DNA of 59,103 nucleotides from Eubacteriales bacterium. Its GTDB lineage: Bacteria; Bacillota; Clostridia; Oscillospirales; Butyricicoccaceae. Positions 28,926 through 36,178 of the stretch are shown in pieces. Under the pieces are notes generated by a model. That model ran no database searches. It saw only the letters and a program-made list of their open reading frames with translations, and was not told the DNA's origin. A program made the position numbers and the translations under genes. Where the stretch lies: contig JAUNWG010000007.1 in NCBI GenBank assembly GCA_030540435.1, positions 1 through 59,103 on the forward strand, in the 5' to 3' direction. Position 1 is the stretch's first letter. Every line of letters starts with the position of its first letter.

Positions 28926-29021
28926 AAAAAGCCCCGGAGGTGCCACTCCGGGGTCTTTTTTTCCTTGAAGCTACCCAACTCCAAGGGTTGTCAATTGCAT
29001 GGGAACTGCAATCTGTACATT
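28926..29021 (-). ncRNA. Orphan antitoxin-like small RNA (28.9 kb)
   Basis: On the minus strand: TTGATT (29055-29050), 16-bp spacer, TATAAT (29033-29028), then about 95 bases ending in the hairpin CCCCGGAG/CTCCGGGG (28932-28953). Read on plus, the same hairpin ends in T7, so it terminates in both directions. Layout and hairpin match the antisense RNA of the Fst-like locus at 41.6 kb, but no toxin reading frame is seen next to it. Remaining bases of 28864-29119 are AT-rich with nothing recognised. Confidence 0.5.
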
Positions 29022-29119
29022 ACTTATATTATAGCATAGTATTTGATAAAATCAAGAAAAGCTGACAAAATAAAAGACTACTAAACATATATTTTATTTA
29101 ATGATATACAAATAGTATT

Positions 29120-29167
29120 AAAAAATAAAAACGGAAAAGCCGGATGTTGGGGGCATCCGGCTTTTCC
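29120..29167 (-). terminator. Strong minus-strand terminator
   Basis: Perfect 14-bp stem GGAAAAGCCGGATG/CATCCGGCTTTTCC, followed on minus by GTTTTTATTTTTT. It lies about 125 bases beyond the thioesterase stop, leaving either a long 3' UTR or a separate small RNA there. Confidence 0.85.
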
Positions 29168-29291
29168 TGTACAAAACTTAAAGGGGGGTAAAAAGAGAGA
29201 TAAAAGAAAAATCTTTTATGTAGTCTCTGCTGACTACGGTTATTAGTATAGCGTACTTTCGTGTACTTTGTGTGAACGAATTGGAAATAAT

Positions 29292-29762
29292 TTATTTATT
29301 TTCCTCTGCTGGTTTGGCAATGGGCGTGACCATATAGCTGGCTGTTGCTGTAGCGACCAGCTTTTCCGTGTCCTCCATCCATGCGCGGGCGCTGGTATGG
29401 TAGATCTTATGCCCCTGGAAGGTGATCTCCGACTGTACAACGAGTGAGCCGCCGATACGCCCGGGGCGCAGGAAGTTGACTGTCATGGAAGAGGTCGGGC
29501 AGAGATGGAAGTCTGCATTATAATATACCAGCAGGCCCATTCCCATGTCCAGCATTGCACTGGTGACGCCGCCGTGCAGCCAGCCCATTGGGTTGCGCAT
29601 TTCCGGCTTTAATTGATATTTTACGGTACATGTCTTGCCGTCTTCACTGCAGGAGATAAATTCCGGCGGCATACGGTAATTTACCGAGCCGGGCTGTGCA
29701 TTGGAACGCTTTTCAATGGCAGCACGCAGCTGCTGTGCATGGTATTCTTTTCCCTTTGGCAT
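29292..29762 (-). CDS. PaaI-type hotdog thioesterase
   Basis: The 156-residue protein has the PaaI/YdiI hotdog pattern: NPMGWLHGGVTSAMLDMGMG on the central helix and VNFLRPGRIGGSL on the following strands. Enzymes of this group hydrolyse acyl-CoA thioesters in the cytoplasm; the natural acyl group cannot be read from sequence. It is monocistronic with its own consensus promoter and a downstream terminator. Confidence 0.85.
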   Translation of the reverse strand: MPKGKEYHAQQLRAAIEKRSNAQPGSVNYRMPPEFISCSEDGKTCTVKYQLKPEMRNPMGWLHGGVTSAMLDMGMGLLVYYNADFHLCPTSSMTVNFLRPGRIGGSLVVQSEITFQGHKIYHTSARAWMEDTEKLVATATASYMVTPIAKPAEENK

Positions 29763-29833
29763 GGCAATCCTTCCTTATCGAAACATCCGGTTTTTATTTA
29801 TATTTTGGTCCGAAAAAGCAAAGTATAGCTATT

Positions 29834-29862
29834 AGTATACGGAATGGAGGGGGAATTGTCAA
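29834..29862 (-). promoter_or_regulatory. Promoter of the thioesterase gene
   Basis: Minus strand TTGACA (29862-29857), 17-bp spacer, TATACT (29839-29834). The rest of 29863-30022 has no recognisable gene. Confidence 0.8.
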
Positions 29863-30022
29863 ATCGCTTGTTGTGGAGATGATTCAATGCCGCATGCGGC
29901 AGTTCATGCTTTGTTATTATGTGCCGCGCCATGTATTTCTATTGCATTGTGTGGGCAAAAATAGTAAAATATCCTTTGGACGTGTGGTTTGAAAATTTTT
30001 TACATGATTTTAGTATGGATGG

Positions 30023-30051
30023 TTGAAATGCATACTAAATTGGTGTATATT
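30023..30051 (+). promoter_or_regulatory. Promoter of nifS-iscU
   Basis: TTGAAA (30023-30028), 17-bp spacer, TATATT (30046-30051). ATACTAAATTGGTGTAT across the spacer is a loose dyad that could bind an Rrf2-type regulator; that is a guess. Confidence 0.6.
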
Positions 30052-30125
30052 AGGATTGAAAAGAATAGACAGGCTGCGGGCGCGTGGCCTGATTGGATAC
30101 AATAGAACGACAGGAGGCTTCTATC

Positions 30126-31331
30126 ATGGAACGTGTTGTTTATTCGGATAACGCGGCGACTACACCGATTTCCAAGAATGTATACAATGCAATGCTGCCG
30201 TATCTGACCGGTGGCTATGGCAATCCGTCCAGCCTGTACAAGCTGGGACGTGAGGAGAAAAAAGCAGTCGAACAGGCGCGCAGCTATGTTGCAGACTATC
30301 TGAACTGCGACCCGAACGAGATCATCTTTACCTCCGGCGGCTCGGAGGCGGATAACCTTGCGATCAAGGGACTGATGTTTTCCGGCAAGCTGCCGAAGAA
30401 CAAGCGCCATATCATCACCTCGACCATCGAGCACCATGCCGTGCTGTATACCTGCCAGTTTATGGAGCGCATCGGCTATGACGTGACTTATGTCAATGTA
30501 GACGAGCAGGGCCACATCAAGCTGGACGAGCTGGAGCAGGCGATCACAGAAGACACCGCACTGGTTTCCATCATGGCGGCAAACAATGAGATTGGTACGA
30601 TCCAGCCGCTCAAGGAGATCGCAGAGATCTGCCACAGAAAGGGCACGCTGTTCCATACCGATGCGGTACAGGCAGTCGGCCATATGAAGATCGACGTCAA
30701 GGAGATGGGCATTGATATGCTGTCCATGTCCGGCCACAAGCTGCACGGCCCGAAGGGTGTCGGCGCGCTGTACTGCCGCAAGGGTATTGTGCTGGAGCCG
30801 CTGATCCACGGCGGCGGACAGGAGCGCGGCAAGCGCAGCGGTACAGAAAATGTTGCCGGTATCGTCGGCCTCGGCGAAGCAGTGCGCTACGCCAATGAAA
30901 AGATGGATGAATATATCCCGTATGTCACCAGCCTGCGCGACCGCCTGATCGAAGGCGTGCTCAAGATCCCGTACACCAGACTGACCGGCGACCCGGTTAA
31001 CCGTCTGCCGGGCACAGCGAGCTTCGTCATTGAGTGCATCGAGGGCGAATCGCTCATCCTGCGCCTTGACCTGGCAGGCATTGCGACGTCCACCGGTTCC
31101 GCGTGCTCGACCGGCTCGCTCGACCCGTCCCATGTACTCATGGCGATCGGTCTGCCGCATGAAATCGCGCACGGTTCGCTGCGCGTGACACTGGGCGAGC
31201 AGAATACCGTGGAGGATGTCGACTATCTGATCGAAAAGATCAACTATGTCGTCAAGACCCTGCGCGATATGTCGCCGGTATGGGATGAAAAGATGAGCGG
31301 CGAGCCGATGCTCAAGCTGTTCGACAAGTAA
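30126..31331 (+). CDS. nifS: Cysteine desulfurase (NifS/IscS family)
   Basis: A PLP enzyme that takes sulfur from cysteine and hands it to the scaffold IscU for Fe-S cluster assembly. The 401-residue protein has YSDNAATTPIS at the start, TSGGSEADNLAIKG, the histidine pair in STIEHHAVLYT, the PLP lysine in SGHKLHGPKG, and the catalytic cysteine on the loop STGSACSTGS. AGGAGG lies 7 bases before ATG 30126. It forms an operon with iscU. Class I desulfurase assignment is firm; nifS versus iscS naming is conventional. Confidence 0.95.
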   Translation: MERVVYSDNAATTPISKNVYNAMLPYLTGGYGNPSSLYKLGREEKKAVEQARSYVADYLNCDPNEIIFTSGGSEADNLAIKGLMFSGKLPKNKRHIITSTIEHHAVLYTCQFMERIGYDVTYVNVDEQGHIKLDELEQAITEDTALVSIMAANNEIGTIQPLKEIAEICHRKGTLFHTDAVQAVGHMKIDVKEMGIDMLSMSGHKLHGPKGVGALYCRKGIVLEPLIHGGGQERGKRSGTENVAGIVGLGEAVRYANEKMDEYIPYVTSLRDRLIEGVLKIPYTRLTGDPVNRLPGTASFVIECIEGESLILRLDLAGIATSTGSACSTGSLDPSHVLMAIGLPHEIAHGSLRVTLGEQNTVEDVDYLIEKINYVVKTLRDMSPVWDEKMSGEPMLKLFDK

Positions 31332-31362
31332 TAAAAGCATTTGAAATAAAGGAGCAAATAAG

Positions 31363-31800
31363 ATGGATTACAGCGAAAAGGTAATGGATCATTTCGCCAA
31401 CCCGCGCAATGTCGGCGTTCTGGAGGATGCCAATGCAGTCGGCGAGGTAGGCAACGCCAAGTGCGGCGATATCATGAAGATGTATATGAAGATCAATGAC
31501 GACGGCGTCATTGAGGACATCAAGTTCAAGACCTTCGGCTGCGGCGCAGCTGTGGCAACCAGCTCGATGGCAACCGAGATGGTCAAGGGCAAGACGATTG
31601 AGGAAGCGCTCAAGCTGACCAATAAGGCAGTCGCAGAAGCGCTGGACGGTCTGCCGCCGGTTAAGATGCACTGCTCTGTGCTGGCTGAGGAAGCCATCCA
31701 TGCAGCACTGACGGATTATTACAAGCGCAAGGGCTTGAATCCGGAGGACTATATGGGTCACTGCAATATGGACTGTGCAAATTGCGGCGGGCATCACTAA
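31363..31800 (+). CDS. iscU: Fe-S cluster scaffold IscU/NifU-like
   Basis: A 145-residue IscU-fold scaffold with the three ligand cysteines Cys34 (NAKCGD, with Asp36), Cys60 (FGCGAA) and Cys104 (MHCS). After the normal fold it carries an extra short C-terminal tail rich in Cys and His (GHCNMDCANCGGHH), common in clostridial NifU-like scaffolds as I recall but absent from E. coli IscU. It lies 31 bases after nifS. The local pair nifS-iscU is likely the main ISC system. Confidence 0.93.
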   Translation: MDYSEKVMDHFANPRNVGVLEDANAVGEVGNAKCGDIMKMYMKINDDGVIEDIKFKTFGCGAAVATSSMATEMVKGKTIEEALKLTNKAVAEALDGLPPVKMHCSVLAEEAIHAALTDYYKRKGLNPEDYMGHCNMDCANCGGHH

Positions 31801-31828
31801 AACCATATTTTATTTCATAGGAATGATA

Positions 31829-31859
31829 AGGGAGAGGCTCCTTGTGTGAGTCTCTCCCT
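31829..31859 (+). terminator. Hairpin between iscU and mfd
   Basis: AGGGAGAG...CTCTCCCT, 28 bases after the iscU stop. No T run follows, so termination is uncertain. Confidence 0.5.
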
Positions 31860-31915
31860 ATATGCGTATCCTTTGTAAACACAACGATCAAAAACGATCA
31901 AGGAGTATTTTCCAG

Positions 31916-34900
31916 ATGGAACGAATTGCACAGCTCATTACTGATCTAACGGAATATGATACCATTGAGCGCAGTATCCGGGAGGGCAGGACGCCGGTAG
32001 AGGTGACCGGCCTGTCACCGATCCATAAGGCGAATCTGACGGCGGCGCTCACCGGGCAGCTGCATCGGCAGGCGGTTGTCATTTGTGCGGATGACGGCGC
32101 CTGTGACCGCATGGCGCGCGACCTGGAGGCATTTTCCGACCGCGCTGTGGCTGTCCTGCCCATGCGCGAATTTGTATTCCATAATATTGAATCGACCTCC
32201 CGTGAATATGAACACCGCAGGATAGCTGTGCTGCGTGATCTGGCTGCGGGCAGAAAGACCGTGGTCACGACGGCATCTGCGCTGCTGATGGCGGCTATGC
32301 CGCCGGAGCTGATGCGCAAGGCGGCGTTTACCATCGATTTCAACGGCGAGTATGATACCAACGATCTGATGGAGCGGCTCATTCAGGCGGGCTATCGCCG
32401 CTGTATGCAGGTAGAGGGCGAAGGACAGTTTTCCCTGCGCGGCGGCATTTTGGATATTTTCGTACCGGGTGAGGAAATGCCGGTGCGCATTGAATTTTTC
32501 GGTACGGATGTGGATACGATGTCGTATTTTGACATCGGCTCCCAGCGGCGCACGCGGTCACTGGAAACGCTGACCTGCCTGCCGAATATGGAGGTGCTGC
32601 CGGCGCTGGCGCCGGGCGGCACAGCAGGACTGATCCGGCAGCTGGAAAAAATCATTGCGTCCAAGGCAAAAAAGCATCCCGATCTCGACCGCAACCTGCG
32701 GCGCGATATCGAACGGCTGCAAAATGACGGTATTTTTGCCGCAGCGGATAAATACCTGCCGTTCATCTATCCCGACATGGCGACAGCGGCGGATTACATC
32801 CCGGAAGACGCAATGGTGTTTATCGACGACATGCGTGCGGTGCGCGAAGCGGCGCGCGTGTTTCAGCTGCGCTTAAAAGAAGATATCGAGGCACTGCTGG
32901 AGCGCGGGCAGCTATATGGCAAAAACGCCGTATATGCAGCGACGCTGGAGCAGGCAATGGCAACGCTGTCGCGCCATCCGATGGTATATCTGGAAACCTT
33001 CCTCAGCTCAGTACCGGAATGTCCGCCGAAGGCGATCGCAGACATCACCGCCAAGCAGCTGCCGCCGTATTCCGGCAATGTTGCGGCTGCCGCAGCGGAT
33101 ATCCGCGCGTATCAGGACATGGACTACCACGTCATCGTGCTGTGCTCCGGTGAGATGCGCCGCACGACCATGCAGGAGATGCTGGAATCAGAGGGCGTTA
33201 CGGCGAAGGTGACAAACCGCCTGCCGGGACGCGGGCGCGTCAATATTTTGGACGGCAGCCTGTCGGCGGGCATGGAGTATCCTTCGCTCAAAACAGCCAT
33301 ATTGACCGAAGGGCAGATGCTGGCGGCGCGCAAGCGCACGGCGGCAAAAAAGAAAAAATCCAACCGCGACCATGTCAAAAGCTATGCCGACCTGACGCCG
33401 GGCGATATTGTTGTCCATGAATATCACGGCATCGGGCGCTTTGTCGGCATGGAACGCATGCGCATCGAGGGCAATTATCAGGATTTTGTCAAGATTGCCT
33501 TTGCAGGCAGCGACTATCTGTACGTTCCTGCGACCAATCTTGACCTGATCTCCAAATACATCGGCGCGGGCAGCGGTGATTCCGCAGAAGGGCCGCGCGT
33601 CAAGCTGAACAAGCTGGGCGGCTCGGAATGGCAGAAAACGCGCTATAAGGCGAAGGCCGCGGTCAAGGAGATGGCGAACGAGCTGATCCAGCTGTATGCC
33701 GAACGCGAACGTAAAAAGGGCTTTGCCTTTCCAAAGGACGACAGCTGGCAGCAGGAATTTGAAGCCGCATTTGAATATGAGGAGACGGAGGATCAGCTGC
33801 GCTGCGTCGGTGAGATCAAAAAGGATATGGAATCCGACCGCCCGATGGATCGTTTGCTGTGCGGCGATGTCGGTTTCGGCAAGACGGAGGTCGCGTTGCG
33901 CGCTGTCATGAAATGTGTGCTCGGCGGCAAGCAGGCGGCTATCTTGGTGCCGACAACTGTATTGGCTCGTCAGCATTATCTCACCTGTCTGACCCGTTTT
34001 TCCGGCTGGCCGGTGAAGATCGAAATGCTCAGCCGCTTTAAGACCGATAAGGAACAGAAGGTCATTTTGGAAAAGGTCAAACAGGGACAGATAGACCTGC
34101 TCATCGGTACGCATAAGCTGTTCAATAAAAAGATGAAATTTAAGGACTTGGGCCTGCTGGTTGTGGATGAGGAGCAGCGGTTCGGCGTGACGCATAAGGA
34201 AAAGCTCAAGGAAATGTCGCGGCAGGTGGATGTGCTGACGTTGTCCGCGACGCCAATTCCGCGCACACTGAACATGGCATTATCGGGTATCCGCGATATG
34301 TCTGTGCTCGAAGAGCCGCCGCAGGACAGGCATCCGGTACAGACCTATGTCATGGAATACGATGAAGGCGTGGTGGCGGAGGCCATGCGCCGGGAATTTT
34401 ACCGCGGCGGGCAGACCTATTATCTGCACAATACTGTGGAATCCATCGAAAGCTGTGCCGCGCGGCTGAAAAAGCTGCTGCCGGAGGCGGAAGTCGCCGT
34501 TGCACACGGCAAGATGGCAAAACGCGATCTCGACCGCATCATGACGCGTATGAGCGACGGCGATGTGGATGTACTCGTGTGCACGACCATCATTGAGACC
34601 GGCATTGATATCCCAAATGTCAATACGCTGATCATTGAGGACGCCGACCGCATGGGCCTGTCACAGCTGCATCAGCTGCGCGGGCGTGTCGGACGTTCGG
34701 CGCGCCATGCGTTCGCCTATTTTACATTCCGGCGTGGAAAAGCGCTTTCGGATATCTCTCAGAAGCGCTTGAACGCGGTGCGCGAATTTGCGGAGTTCGG
34801 CTCCGGCTTTAAAATCGCCATGCGCGATTTGGAGATACGCGGCGCGGGCAATATCCTCGGTGCAGAACAGTCGGGACACATGATGAATGTCGGCTATGAC

Positions 34901-35428
34901 CTGTACCTCAAGCTGCTGGAAGAAGCGGTTTTGGAAGAAAAGGGCGAGAAGGTGCGGTCTGCCACCGAATGCTCGATCTCCCTTGCCGTCTCCGCCAATC
35001 TGCCGGAGCATTATGTGGAGGACGACGGGCAGCGCGTTGACCTGTACCGCCGCATTGCCGCCATCCGCACGGAGGCGGACCGCTCCGATCTGCTGGATGA
35101 AATGATCGACCGCTTTGGCGAACCGCCTGCAGAAGCGGCTGCATTGTGTGATATTGCGCTGCTGCGCACCCATGCCGCTGCGCAGGATATCATGGATATC
35201 AAGCAGGCAGACGGACGCTTGATGGTAAAATGGGCAGAGGGCTGCACCGACCTGCGCCGCCTGTCCGCGCTGTGTGCGAAAAAGCAGTTTAAAGGCCGCA
35301 TGATGCTCAATGCAGGCGATCCGCCGTATATTACCCTGCGCATGCAGCCGCGGGAGAAGGGGATGCAGCTCGCACGCGATTTGGTTGCGGCATATGCGGA
35401 GACGGGGGCTAGGGAGCAGAACCAGTAA
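31916..35428 (+). CDS. mfd: Transcription-repair coupling factor Mfd
   Basis: A DNA translocase that pushes stalled RNA polymerase off lesions and recruits UvrA. The 1170-residue protein has a UvrB-like N-terminal half (GGILDIFVPGEEMPVRIEFFG), the RNA polymerase-interacting CarD-like domain (GDIVVHEYHGIGRFVGMERM), and a RecG-like motor with Walker A CGDVGFGKTE, DEEQRFG, SATPIPRTL and the TRG region ending in the UvrA-gate C-terminal domain. ATG 31916 follows GGAG by about 11 bases. Position between iscU and a repeat/TA cluster is not functionally informative. Confidence 0.97.
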   Translation: MERIAQLITDLTEYDTIERSIREGRTPVEVTGLSPIHKANLTAALTGQLHRQAVVICADDGACDRMARDLEAFSDRAVAVLPMREFVFHNIESTSREYEHRRIAVLRDLAAGRKTVVTTASALLMAAMPPELMRKAAFTIDFNGEYDTNDLMERLIQAGYRRCMQVEGEGQFSLRGGILDIFVPGEEMPVRIEFFGTDVDTMSYFDIGSQRRTRSLETLTCLPNMEVLPALAPGGTAGLIRQLEKIIASKAKKHPDLDRNLRRDIERLQNDGIFAAADKYLPFIYPDMATAADYIPEDAMVFIDDMRAVREAARVFQLRLKEDIEALLERGQLYGKNAVYAATLEQAMATLSRHPMVYLETFLSSVPECPPKAIADITAKQLPPYSGNVAAAAADIRAYQDMDYHVIVLCSGEMRRTTMQEMLESEGVTAKVTNRLPGRGRVNILDGSLSAGMEYPSLKTAILTEGQMLAARKRTAAKKKKSNRDHVKSYADLTPGDIVVHEYHGIGRFVGMERMRIEGNYQDFVKIAFAGSDYLYVPATNLDLISKYIGAGSGDSAEGPRVKLNKLGGSEWQKTRYKAKAAVKEMANELIQLYAERERKKGFAFPKDDSWQQEFEAAFEYEETEDQLRCVGEIKKDMESDRPMDRLLCGDVGFGKTEVALRAVMKCVLGGKQAAILVPTTVLARQHYLTCLTRFSGWPVKIEMLSRFKTDKEQKVILEKVKQGQIDLLIGTHKLFNKKMKFKDLGLLVVDEEQRFGVTHKEKLKEMSRQVDVLTLSATPIPRTLNMALSGIRDMSVLEEPPQDRHPVQTYVMEYDEGVVAEAMRREFYRGGQTYYLHNTVESIESCAARLKKLLPEAEVAVAHGKMAKRDLDRIMTRMSDGDVDVLVCTTIIETGIDIPNVNTLIIEDADRMGLSQLHQLRGRVGRSARHAFAYFTFRRGKALSDISQKRLNAVREFAEFGSGFKIAMRDLEIRGAGNILGAEQSGHMMNVGYDLYLKLLEEAVLEEKGEKVRSATECSISLAVSANLPEHYVEDDGQRVDLYRRIAAIRTEADRSDLLDEMIDRFGEPPAEAAALCDIALLRTHAAAQDIMDIKQADGRLMVKWAEGCTDLRRLSALCAKKQFKGRMMLNAGDPPYITLRMQPREKGMQLARDLVAAYAETGAREQNQ

Positions 35429-35431
35429 ATC

Positions 35432-35652
35432 TAAAAATAGTGCTGTTGCTTACACGAAATCTCAGCCCGCACAGGTATATGCCGCGCGCGGCGCCTTTGG
35501 CGTCATGGGGCGCAAGCGCGGCTAGGTAGAGGAGAGTCCAGAGAACCGTAGGTTCTCTGGCGTCGAAGGAGAGCGAAGAGAGGGAACCGACGGCGGTTCT
35601 CTCTCTTCATTCGCGGTAAAAACGATACCTGCATGAAATCTCCAAACACGAC
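35432..35652 (+). repeat. Family A hairpin repeat, copy A5
   Basis: Full-length copy starting three bases after the mfd stop: GCCGCGCGCGGCGC, CCAGAGAACC-GTA-GGTTCTCTGG, GAGAGGGAACCG/CGGTTCTCTCTC, tail CTGCATGAAATCTCCAAA. Confidence 0.85.
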
Positions 35653-35699
35653 ACGGTATGTTGTTATATTGCATGGTCTTTACACACGCATTGCCCCAC

Positions 35700-35842
35700 T
35701 TGACACTGCGTGTTTGCCATGCTACAATAAAAATACAAAAAGAAAAGGACATACCGATAGACGGTGTGACCTTCTTCTATATTGGTTGTAAAGAAATAAC
35801 CGCTATGAAGTTATCAGCTTGGCGGTTATTTCTTTTTGTTCT
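35700..35842 (+). ncRNA. Antitoxin RNA of TA copy 1, with promoter
   Basis: Promoter TTGACA (35700-35705), 17-bp spacer, TACAAT (35723-35728), giving a start near 35735. The RNA of about 105 bases ends at the hairpin AGAAATAACCGC/GCGGTTATTTCT (35792-35833) followed by TTTTTGTT. Its 3' half is complementary to the end of the toxin message, including the last toxin codons. Confidence 0.7.
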
Positions 35843-36072
35843 GATTATTCTGAATCAGAGCTACAATAGCGACGATCAACATGCCGAAGTCTGCCAGAAG
35901 TGTGAGCAACTGCAACAGTTCTGAATATGTAACGTACATATTGTATCACCCTCCCTTCCGAGAGGATGCGCAAAGAAATTGTTTACTGCCCCTCTCATAG
36001 AATGAAGAAGGAGGTCAGCACCGCCTACCCGTAAATGGTATGCCCTTTTCCTGTAATTAAGGATAGCAGAAG
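35718..36072. repeat. Duplicated type I toxin-antitoxin cassette, copy 1
   Basis: This 355-bp block recurs, with no difference seen by eye, at 54035-54389. It contains a minus-strand toxin gene, a convergent plus-strand small RNA and their shared bidirectional terminator. Identity begins inside the spacer of the small-RNA promoter and ends inside the spacer of the toxin promoter. The two -35 boxes therefore lie outside the duplicated block, yet are present at both loci. Confidence 0.85.
35826..35939 (-). CDS. Holin-like type I toxin peptide, copy 1
   Basis: A 37-residue peptide: polar start MYVTYSELL, one hydrophobic helix (about residues 8-29, containing DFGMLIVAIVALI) and a basic tail NQNKKK. 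This pattern fits small membrane toxins of type I systems (putative holin-like toxin / TxpA-like). The ribosome site GGAGGGTGAT is near perfect, about six bases before ATG 35939. The stop codon is inside the right arm of the shared terminator. The 5' leader is about 115 bases, and a CTCCTTCTTC segment near 36005-36014 could pair with the GAAGGGAGG of the ribosome site. Expression is expected to be lethal or growth-arresting unless the antisense RNA is present; this is inferred, not seen. Confidence 0.75.
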   Translation of the reverse strand: MYVTYSELLQLLTLLADFGMLIVAIVALIQNNQNKKK

Positions 36073-36088
36073 AAACGGAATCCGTCAA
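36060..36088 (-). promoter_or_regulatory. Toxin promoter, TA copy 1
   Basis: Minus strand TTGACG (36088-36083), 17-bp spacer, TATCCT (36065-36060); transcription would start near 36053. Confidence 0.75.
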
Positions 36089-36107
36089 GGATAAGGGAAT
36101 CCGCAGC

Positions 36108-36142
36108 AAAAACCGCCAGTCCATTTGGACCGGCGGTTTTTT
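36108..36142. terminator. Bidirectional terminator of the oxidoreductase gene
   Basis: AAAAACCGCC-A-GTCC/GGAC-C-GGCGGTTTTTT with T5-T6 on both strands, between the TA toxin promoter and the oxidoreductase stop. Confidence 0.85.
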
Positions 36143-36178
36143 GAGAAATATATGTTTTTATTGAGAATAAGGAGTTGT

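Noticed and set aside
35805..35924. Plus-strand reading frame beginning MKLSAWRLFLFVLII inside the TA cassette (also at 54122-54241)
   Set aside because: It starts inside the terminator stem of the antitoxin RNA, has no ribosome site, and lies antisense to the minus-strand 37-residue toxin gene, which has a near-perfect ribosome site and its own promoter.
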